A stretch of 64,000 bases of DNA from a virus, in IMG/VR virus record IMGVR_UViG_3300007539_000011, positions 1 through 64,000 of that record; one strand, given 5' to 3'. Shown here in pieces: positions 59,370 to 64,000 of this stretch (positions are counted from its first letter, which is position 1; every line of letters starts with the position of its first letter). The position numbers and the translations under genes were made by a program. The notes under the pieces were generated by a model. That model saw nothing but the letters and a program-made list of their open reading frames with translations. It was not told where the DNA came from and ran no database searches.

Positions 59370-59837
59370 CTACTCATAGTGGGGCACCTCTGTATCTTGG
59401 TGCTGTCCTGGAGTATCTTCTACCAGAATCTCCATTTCACTTCCCCCCAATACTGAATAGATGTCGCCCCCGTGCTCGTCCTTCCACTTATTCTTTAGGT
59501 ATTCTCTAAGCTTAGACTCTGCGCCCTCGGAGTACTCGAAGGGTATTGTATCCCTAAGATGACTAGTGTTGTACCACCAACCACCTTCTTCAGGCCCTCC
59601 GTAGTGGCGAGTAATTGTATATACAGATAGGTATTTTACTTTAGCCTCGCCCGAAGTGCTACAGAGCGGAGGGTCCTCTTGGTCTAGAACCTCTAGCCCC
59701 ATCCTATCTTTATACTTATACTCTAAGTAGTTAGTGATCTGAGAGGGGTCATCGTACTCGGCCTCGTAGGGAATAGCTTCTATTGGGGTCTTACTGCCCT
59801 GGGTATTACTGTATGCACATAGGTACCTGATGGCCAC
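59370..59837 (-). CDS. Unknown small protein
   Basis: A 155-residue protein. GTG 59837 is chosen since GGAG lies 6 bases upstream; GTG 59849 in the same frame lacks one. The sequence (EAIPYEAEYDDPSQITNYLE, VYTITRHYGGPEEGGWWYNT) is tyrosine-rich and acidic, with helical end (ESKLREYLKNKWKDEHGGDI). Not recognised. Confidence 0.6.
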   Translation of the reverse strand: MAIRYLCAYSNTQGSKTPIEAIPYEAEYDDPSQITNYLEYKYKDRMGLEVLDQEDPPLCSTSGEAKVKYLSVYTITRHYGGPEEGGWWYNTSHLRDTIPFEYSEGAESKLREYLKNKWKDEHGGDIYSVLGGSEMEILVEDTPGQHQDTEVPHYE

Positions 59838-59839
59838 TG

Positions 59840-60097
59840 TTAGCTCCACTCTGCTTTGATCTTGCTGATCATAATTCTAGTCTCTTCTAGCGCGGCGTAC
59901 TCCAGGGCACTTGCCATTGTCCCCGGATCTAGAGATAGCTTAATCTCTATTACACCGCAGGGGTACTGATCCCCATGCTCTTTATGGTGAGCCATGTACT
60001 CTTCGGCTTTTTCCCTTGCGTCGAAGTACTTAATAAACCAGAACTTATTGTTCCTATCTACCCTCAGCCTGTAGAGCCTTTGAGCTTCAGTTGCCAC
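59840..60097 (-). CDS. Unknown small protein
   Basis: An 85-residue protein from GTG 60097, which has AAGG 6 bases upstream; TTG 60103 is the longer alternative. The product (RLYRLRVDRNNKFWFIKYFD, AREKAEEYMAHHKEHGDQYP) looks like a small alpha/beta domain. It overlaps the end of the 60087 gene by 11 bases. Function unknown. Confidence 0.6.
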   Translation of the reverse strand: MATEAQRLYRLRVDRNNKFWFIKYFDAREKAEEYMAHHKEHGDQYPCGVIEIKLSLDPGTMASALEYAALEETRIMISKIKAEWS

Positions 60098-60344
60098 CAG
60101 CAACCTTCTCTAGGTAGCGCATGAAGCTTATCCAGCCGTATGCCGATATGTCAGGGCTGGCATCTTTAAGAAGAAGGGAAGTGTAGAACTCTTCCTTAAC
60201 CTCCTTCTTACCGATGATAGACCGCTGAGACTTATCCCAGAGCTTTTTGAAGTCCCCGTAAGTGTAGGCGGCGTTCCTGCAGGCAATCAGCAGGCATATC
60301 TCGGCGGGAGTGAAACCTTCTAGATCTACAGCCCACTCAGGCAT
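60087..60344 (-). CDS. Unknown small helical protein, paralogue of 63105 gene
   Basis: An 85-residue protein starting at ATG 60344 behind GAAGAGGAG; the ATG at 60359 is inside the gene before. FTPAEICLLIACRNAAYTYG-DFKKLWDKSQ lines up with YTPAERALQLICAKAGLSYE-EFSKLMEQSQ of the 63105 product, so the two are duplicated genes with a shared ~30-residue motif that could be a helix-turn-helix-like unit. Confidence 0.63.
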   Translation of the reverse strand: MPEWAVDLEGFTPAEICLLIACRNAAYTYGDFKKLWDKSQRSIIGKKEVKEEFYTSLLLKDASPDISAYGWISFMRYLEKVAGGN

Positions 60345-60345
60345 G

Positions 60346-60534
60346 TCACTCCTCTTCATTTCTAGAACTGATCACGCCGTCCATAAACGATACAAAGGCT
60401 GCCTTTACTTGAGCATCTGTCCTCAGTAATTCTGCACCAATCTTACGAGTGAGCTCTAGCTCCGCCTTGATGTAGTGCTCAGGCGGAAGCTTCTCTTGGC
60501 TTTCTTTACTACGAGTACTTTCGTCTATAGCCAT
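60346..60534 (-). CDS. Small unknown charged protein
   Basis: A 62-residue protein from ATG 60534, with GGAG 7 bases upstream. The frame is open to 60831 but that part is shadow of two small membrane protein genes in other frames. Helical, charged (STRSKESQEKLPPEHYIKAE, LTRKIGAELLRTDAQVKAAF). Confidence 0.6.
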   Translation of the reverse strand: MAIDESTRSKESQEKLPPEHYIKAELELTRKIGAELLRTDAQVKAAFVSFMDGVISSRNEEE

Positions 60535-60547
60535 ATTTATTCTCCAG

Positions 60548-60640
60548 CTAATATAAGTAAAGCAGAGTTGCAGCAGCTCCCAAGAGCACTGCAAAAAGAA
60601 CACAGCTGCCGTACATAGCGACTTTGTATACTGTTTCCAT
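60548..60640 (-). CDS. Very small membrane peptide
   Basis: A 30-residue peptide, METVYKVAMYGSCVLFAVLL then GAAATLLYLY, one membrane helix with a short N-terminal tail. AAGGAG lies 8 bases before ATG 60640. It lies between two other small genes with short gaps, all on the minus strand. Confidence 0.5.
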   Translation of the reverse strand: METVYKVAMYGSCVLFAVLLGAAATLLYLY

Positions 60641-60659
60641 GGGAAGGGCTCCTTATCTG

Positions 60660-60827
60660 TCAAAGGGCCAAGCAGTACATGAGGGAAATTCTTAGTGTAA
60701 GATAGACCACCGCATAAAACAATGTTGTAACCAACATATCCGATAGGCCTGTGTACACACTGATGTACGCATACGCGTAGCAGGTAACAAAGAGGGCGAT
60801 AACGCCTGCGAGCACCATGCCGAACAT
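60660..60827 (-). CDS. Small two-helix membrane protein
   Basis: A 55-residue hydrophobic protein (MVLAGVIALFVTCYAYAYIS, DMLVTTLFYAVVYLTLRISL). AAGGAGGAG precedes ATG 60827 by 3 bases and ATG 60818 by 12; the start may be either. No family is recognised. Confidence 0.55.
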   Translation of the reverse strand: MFGMVLAGVIALFVTCYAYAYISVYTGLSDMLVTTLFYAVVYLTLRISLMYCLAL

Positions 60828-60936
60828 GCACTCCTCCTTTAAGCGTAAAGTAGTTGCGGCTGACTGTTACTCTTCTATGAGCACGCCACCAGCCTGTACG
60901 ATTTGAGCTGCTTCTTCACACCGTAGGCAACTATAC

Positions 60937-61008
60937 TGGGCCGCCCGGGACTCGAACCCGGAACCAATGGATTAAAAGTCCACTGCTCTACCATTGAGCT
61001 AGCAGCCC
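60937..61008 (-). tRNA. tRNA-Lys (UUU)
   Basis: Minus strand folds as a complete cloverleaf: acceptor GGGCTGC/GCGGCCC, D arm GCTC/GAGC, anticodon stem GTGGA/TCCAT with loop CTTTTAA (anticodon TTT), T arm CCGGG-TTCGAGT-CCCGG. CCA is not encoded. It reads AAA/AAG, codons used often in this genome. Confidence 0.95.
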
Positions 61009-61010
61009 AT

Positions 61011-61028
61011 GCGCCCCTAGCGGGGCGC
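61011..61028. other. Stem-loop between lipoprotein gene and tRNA-Lys
   Basis: GCGCCCC (61011-61017) pairs with GGGGCGC (61022-61028), loop TAGC. No T run follows on either strand, so it is either a processing signal before the tRNA or a weak terminator for the lipoprotein gene. Confidence 0.55.
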
Positions 61029-61031
61029 TGA

Positions 61032-62456
61032 CTAAAAGTCGTCTGTCAGCAAGACGTAGGAACTATACGCTGTTAGGGCCGACAATGCTAGGGTCGTTAT
61101 ACCAAGAATCTTATGGCCAGTAGGATATCTCTCCCCCCAGGTGGACAAGCCTCCATGCACAGAAAGATCCCCTGTGTTTAGGCAGAGGTTACCTTCTTGC
61201 TTATAGTCACGACCACAATCTCTGTAGTACTCACCCGCCAACCAGTTGCCCGCAGCTACCAAAGAGAGCAGGCCCCCTAGAACTACAACAGGGTAGTTCC
61301 ACTCCCCGGGCGCTTCACTGTAGTCCACCAGGCCCCTCGTTACGGCTATTCGGCCCGGCTCTACTTCGGAGTACCTATCGTATGAGCTAAGAGTGTGGAT
61401 ACCCAAGCCATCCTTAAGCACGTGAGTGTAGCCCCAGCCTGGAAGAGAGTCCTGTAGATATTCTCTTAGAGAATGCAGCTCAGCTTCTCTACTAGCCACC
61501 TCTCGAGTTTTCTCCGCTATGGCGGGAGACTCTACGTCTATACCGTAGGCCTCTATCTCTTCATCAAGGTACTCTTGATATCCGAATAGCTGTAGGTGCT
61601 CTAGGACTGCAGCCTTCAGAGTAGCCCCGGACACGCTATCGAAGCCCTGTACCTCTCGCAGCGCGGCTAGGTGTGATTCTCTGCCGATAGGCTCAACCCT
61701 GGGAGAGTTAAGTATCTCAAGAAATCTACTATACTTCCTAGAGTAGTCCCTCAGGTACAGCTTGTAGTGCTGTACTTTACGCAGGGCGAGATCAGAGTAG
61801 TCTGGGTACTGAATTAAATTGTCCCATAACCTGAGGCGCTCGCTAGCGCTTATACTCGGGTCAGAGTCAGATTGGGTAGCGTTCTCCAGAGCTCTCATAG
61901 CCTCCAGGTCCATAGACCGAGAAGCCCTTAGCTCTGCTACTCTAGTTGCATCAAGTAATAACCCTTCTCTTCCCTGGCGAGAGAAGCTAACAGGCGCCTC
62001 CCCTTCCCTGGTAGTAGCGTTTAGCTTCAGAAAGAAAGCGAGCCTTCTAGACAGCTCACCAGTGTTACCTATAGAAGAAGACTCGCTGAAGACACTTGTG
62101 CCTTCTAGTGATCTAAAAACCTCTAAAGATAACCTTCCAGCTAAAAGCCTGCCTGCCACTACCCAGTCTGCCCCGACAGTTCTGCCTATATTTACAGAGC
62201 ACATGTCGGAGCAGTCTTCTAGCTCAGTGCCTTCAGGCAGCAAAGCCTCTACGTTCTCACTACTGAGAGTCCTATAGGCGGCAGGGTCCGAGATAGTCCT
62301 GCGCACTTGCCCAGTGAGATCTATCGCAGCAGTATCTCCCTGTATATTTAGAACTAGTACACGTGGAAGGCTAGAGGACCTCTCTACTGGCTTGGGCCCT
62401 GCGCCACAGCCAAGCAGAAAAGATAAACTAGTAATGCCTACGAATAAGTATCGCAA
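61032..62456 (-). CDS. Predicted lipoprotein
   Basis: A 474-residue protein from TTG 62456, giving the signal peptide RYLFVGITSLSFLLGCGAG with lipobox L-L-G-C; ATG 62498 would add residues that lie inside the Imm gene. The mature N-terminal domain (PRVLVLNIQGDTAAIDLTGQ, YRTLSSENVEALLPEG, GRTVGADWVVAGRLL) resembles FlgO/CsgG/TolB-N-like bacterial lipoproteins. Helical middle; C-terminus has two hydrophobic segments (VVVLGGLLSLVAAGNWLAGE, ILGITTLALSALTAYSSYVL). A phage gene for a sorted lipoprotein suggests a surface function such as exclusion of other phages, supported by its overlap with the Imm-like gene. Confidence 0.7.
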   Translation of the reverse strand: MRYLFVGITSLSFLLGCGAGPKPVERSSSLPRVLVLNIQGDTAAIDLTGQVRRTISDPAAYRTLSSENVEALLPEGTELEDCSDMCSVNIGRTVGADWVVAGRLLAGRLSLEVFRSLEGTSVFSESSSIGNTGELSRRLAFFLKLNATTREGEAPVSFSRQGREGLLLDATRVAELRASRSMDLEAMRALENATQSDSDPSISASERLRLWDNLIQYPDYSDLALRKVQHYKLYLRDYSRKYSRFLEILNSPRVEPIGRESHLAALREVQGFDSVSGATLKAAVLEHLQLFGYQEYLDEEIEAYGIDVESPAIAEKTREVASREAELHSLREYLQDSLPGWGYTHVLKDGLGIHTLSSYDRYSEVEPGRIAVTRGLVDYSEAPGEWNYPVVVLGGLLSLVAAGNWLAGEYYRDCGRDYKQEGNLCLNTGDLSVHGGLSTWGERYPTGHKILGITTLALSALTAYSSYVLLTDDF

Positions 62457-62616
62457 AGCCAAGCAACAAGAACCAGCCAATGCCCGTCCACCCTGCAAAG
62501 ATATTAAGCAGGAAGATACCGGGGGTACGGCGCAGCTTACGGGAGCTAGCGATTATACTCGGTAGGAAGTAGGCTACAGTTATACCAAAGCCGATTACTA
62601 GAGCTTCAACGCTCAT
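62428..62616 (-). CDS. imm: Superinfection immunity protein (Imm_superinfect family)
   Basis: A 62-residue membrane protein matching the T4 Imm-type superinfection immunity family: YFLPSIIASSRKLRR then FLLNIFAGWTGIGWFLLLGF, the conserved FLLN...GWT.IGW core flanked by two membrane helices. In T4, Imm blocks DNA entry of superinfecting phages at the inner membrane. It overlaps the small gene before it and the lipoprotein gene after it, so they are co-expressed. Confidence 0.8.
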   Translation of the reverse strand: MSVEALVIGFGITVAYFLPSIIASSRKLRRTPGIFLLNIFAGWTGIGWFLLLGFAILIRRHY

Positions 62617-62767
62617 CGCGCTTATTCCTCAATTGCTTGAGTGCCCACTTCGGAGGGTTCTTCATAAGATAAACCTTTTGAAGAAACTCCAAAGGATCTT
62701 TATATTCTGACTGGTTACTCCAGTTGCTTAGTACTTCAGGGTGCAACCCTTTGTGCGTCTCTTTCAT
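62606..62767 (-). CDS. Small unknown basic protein
   Basis: A 53-residue protein with a perfect SD (AAAGGAGG, 4 bases before ATG 62767): KETHKGLHPEVLSNWSNQSE, then FLQKVYLMKNPPKWALKQLR. It overlaps the Imm gene start by 11 bases, so Imm is translated by coupling. No family recognised. Confidence 0.65.
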   Translation of the reverse strand: MKETHKGLHPEVLSNWSNQSEYKDPLEFLQKVYLMKNPPKWALKQLRNKRDER

Positions 62768-62790
62768 AGTTCCTCCTTTGAAGAGACAAG

Positions 62791-62864
62791 CGTACCAGGC
62801 AGGGCTCGAACCTGCGACCCTCGGCTTAGGAGGCCGATGCTCTATCCATCTGAGCTACTGGTAC
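62791..62864 (-). tRNA. tRNA-Arg (CCU)
   Basis: Cloverleaf with acceptor GTACCAG/CTGGTAC, D arm GCTC/GAGC, anticodon stem TCGGC/GCCGA with loop CTCCTAA (anticodon CCT), T arm GCAGG-TTCGAGC-CCTGC. Discriminator G, CCA not encoded. It reads AGG, a frequent arginine codon in the phage genes. Confidence 0.95.
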
Positions 62865-62923
62865 CTATGTCCGGGTTTACCGGACTGAGGGCACTTAGTC
62901 CAGAACTTCTACTAGCTCAAGAC

Positions 62924-63124
62924 TTACTCCTCCGTATACCCATCGAACCAAGGCCCAAACCTCTTAGTTCTACGCACAGCCTCAGGACTGGTAGCTGTGC
63001 GGCTACTTGTCTCTGGGTCCCTGCAGTGAGCCTGAGCTTCTTCCTCAGTGAGCCCTGTCTGCCCGTAGTCTCTACGAGAAGAGTCCCTGTAGAAGCGAAC
63101 TATTTTATAAGTCGCCACTACCAT
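62924..63124 (-). CDS. Small phage protein with EEAQAHCRDPETSSRT motif
   Basis: A 66-residue protein from ATG 63124 (frame open to 63178 across the previous gene). FYRDSSRRDYGQTGLTEEEA and QAHCRDPETSSRTAT form a motif that recurs in many unrelated phages in small proteins of unknown function; I know the pattern but no proven role. C-terminus RTKRFGPWFDGYTEE. Confidence 0.68.
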   Translation of the reverse strand: MVVATYKIVRFYRDSSRRDYGQTGLTEEEAQAHCRDPETSSRTATSPEAVRRTKRFGPWFDGYTEE

Positions 63125-63362
63125 ACCCGCTCTTAGGCCCACGCACATGATCGAGCATAGCTTCCCAGTCCTCAGCAAATGTCACTAAGTCTGATAGATA
63201 GTTCTCTTGAACCATCTTATACGAATTCCTAGGGGACACCCTAGGCTCCTTACCCTGAGACTGCTCCATAAGCTTGGAGAACTCTTCGTAGCTAAGTCCA
63301 GCTTTAGCGCAGATCAACTGAAGCGCTCTTTCTGCCGGAGTATAGTTTCGACCTCTAGCCAT
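63105..63362 (-). CDS. Unknown small helical protein, paralogue of 60087 gene
   Basis: An 85-residue protein sharing the YTPAE...(S)YEEF.KL...SQ motif with the 60087 product. N-terminus ARGRNYTPAERALQLICAKA; C-terminus acidic/aromatic (LVTFAEDWEAMLDHVRG). Its ATG overlaps the stop of a tiny leader frame with a strong SD, so it is probably translated by coupling. Confidence 0.63.
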   Translation of the reverse strand: MARGRNYTPAERALQLICAKAGLSYEEFSKLMEQSQGKEPRVSPRNSYKMVQENYLSDLVTFAEDWEAMLDHVRGPKSGYGSGDL

Positions 63363-63411
63363 AACACACGATACCCGTGCTTTTGTAGCATCTACTGCTT
63401 TCGTTGTTCAT
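63355..63411 (-). CDS. Possible leader peptide before the 63105 gene
   Basis: An 18-codon frame, ATG 63411 with GGAGG 6 bases upstream, stop overlapping the next start (TATGGCTAG). The ATG of the next gene has no SD of its own. It may be a coupling leader rather than a functional peptide. Confidence 0.35.
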   Translation of the reverse strand: MNNESSRCYKSTGIVCYG

Positions 63412-63436
63412 GCTTTACCTCCATGAACAGAGTGAG

Positions 63437-63510
63437 TACTCGGAGTGGGACTTGAACCCACGACCCCCGGTATGTAAGACCGGTGCTCTAACCAACTGAG
63501 CTACCCGAGT
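63437..63510 (-). tRNA. tRNA-Val (UAC)
   Basis: Cloverleaf with acceptor ACTCGGG/TCCGAGT, D arm GCTC/GAGC, anticodon stem CCGGT/ACCGG with loop CTTACAT (anticodon TAC), T arm GTGGG-TTCAAGT-CCCAC. Discriminator A, CCA not encoded. It reads GTA, heavily used here. Confidence 0.95.
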
Positions 63511-63570
63511 ATAGATTCCCCACCTCAATGGAGCTTAGTGCAGTAATATTAATAAACGAGGCGGGGAAAG

Positions 63571-63643
63571 TGCTGGAAGAGGGACTTGAACCCCCGGCCG
63601 GCTGATTACAAATCAGCAGCTCTACCAACTGAGCTATTCCAGC
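63571..63643 (-). tRNA. tRNA-Thr (UGU)
   Basis: Cloverleaf with acceptor GCTGGAA/TTCCAGC, D arm GCTC/GAGC, anticodon stem GCTGA/TCAGC with loop TTTGTAA (anticodon TGT), T arm ending GGTTCAAGTCC. Discriminator A, CCA not encoded. It reads ACA. Confidence 0.94.
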
Positions 63644-63761
63644 TTAGGTCCCGCAGTACTAGGCTACCCTGCGGAGCGGTAATGGGCAAAAGGAGGAAAA
63701 TCCCAAGACCCTTTGGCTTAAACTGCTCACCACAAACAATATGCACCTCCGAATCGCCTAC

Positions 63762-63843
63762 TGCCCCGGGCCGGACTCGAACCGGCACGCCTCTCGGCGG
63801 GAGATTTTAAGTCTCCTGTGTCTACCGGTTCCACCACCAGGGC
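63762..63843 (-). tRNA. tRNA-Leu (UAA)
   Basis: Cloverleaf with acceptor GCCCTGG/CCGGGGC (one wobble), anticodon stem GGAGA/TCTCC with loop CTTAAAA (anticodon TAA), long variable arm of class II type, T arm GCCGG-TTCGAGT-CCGGC. Discriminator A, CCA not encoded. It reads TTA. Confidence 0.94.
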
Positions 63844-63882
63844 ATATCCTTCCTTTCCTAGTATCAATGGCGTATATGCGCG

Positions 63883-64000
63883 TCAACACATTTCTGCAAG
63901 CCAAGACTCTCCTGAGGGAGTAACTCGCCAAGTGGCATCGCCCATAGTAACAATGGCGTAGGTTTCTGAAGGCTTCGATACTACTTTGAAGCCCCACTTG
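63883..64000 (-). CDS. Unknown protein, C-terminal part, cut by the window edge
   Basis: Minus frame open from the right edge to TGA at 63885-63883: KWGFKVVSKPSETYAIVTMG then DATWRVTPSGESWLAEMC. It reads like a real protein end (small beta domain with regular codons) rather than a shadow. Start and most of the gene are outside the window. Confidence 0.5.
   Translation of the reverse strand, partial: KWGFKVVSKPSETYAIVTMGDATWRVTPSGESWLAEMC

Noticed and set aside
60867-60936. Minus frame encoding SCLRCEEAAQIVQAGGVLIEE behind tRNA-Lys
   Set aside because: Sequence looks protein-like with a CxxC, but no start codon exists between the tRNA and this stretch.

Overview
The window is one stretch of a large, strictly lytic-looking tailed bacteriophage genome with a contractile tail (myovirus type). 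Evidence is a GpA-like large terminase, a tail assembly chaperone with a programmed frameshift placed directly before a 1270-residue tape measure protein, gp25-like and J-like baseplate genes, phage DNA replication genes, nucleotide metabolism genes and five tRNA genes. No integrase, rRNA or bacterial housekeeping gene is visible. The host cannot be named. A lipobox protein fits a host with bacterial lipoprotein sorting, a class II ribonucleotide reductase implies cobalamin in the infected cell, and no tRNA encodes CCA.

Layout. 1-7.1 kb (+): replication genes (Cas4/RecB-like nuclease end, primase-helicase, UDG-like/family A polymerase fusion). 7.1-8.7 kb (-): large terminase. 8.7-11.5 kb (+): MoxR-type AAA ATPase and DinG/XPD-like helicase. 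11.5-13.8 kb (-): two unknown genes. 13.8-20.8 kb (+): a tight operon of a VWA/metallopeptidase protein, an unknown protein, a retron-like reverse transcriptase with an altered YxDD box, and three further unknown proteins; it ends in a terminator. 20.83-21.59 kb (+): a promoter, then about 0.7 kb of densely folded sequence ending in a second terminator, best read as a large structured RNA. 21.6-40.8 kb (-): tail and baseplate genes, with a sigma-like factor embedded and a RuvC-like resolvase on the other strand. 40.8-45.5 kb: kinase, small glycine-zipper proteins and a small early-type + operon. 45.5-48.4 kb (-): DUF3310, NrdJ, ThyX. 48.4-54.2 kb: fibre, dCMP deaminase, repeat protein, holin-like protein. 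54.7-55.7 kb: an AT-rich gene-free region with an inverted array of ACTTTCCG sites (origin or control region). 56.7-57.75 kb: a second gene-free kilobase made almost wholly of hairpins. 57.7-64 kb (-): small unknown genes, lipoprotein, Imm-like superinfection protein and tRNAs.

How it fits together. Nuclease, primase-helicase, polymerase, helicase and RuvC form a replication-recombination set; NrdJ, ThyX and dCMP deaminase supply dNTPs. The sigma-like factor probably drives late genes, and four matches to CTATAATTR lie just upstream of minus-strand tail genes or late-looking genes. The most novel parts are the reverse transcriptase operon with the structured RNA behind it, the second giant structured RNA, and the palindromic ACTTTCCG region. 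Gene ends are firm; several start codons were moved from the longest reading frame using Shine-Dalgarno (SD) evidence and are marked so. All function calls come from reading motifs, not from database searches.
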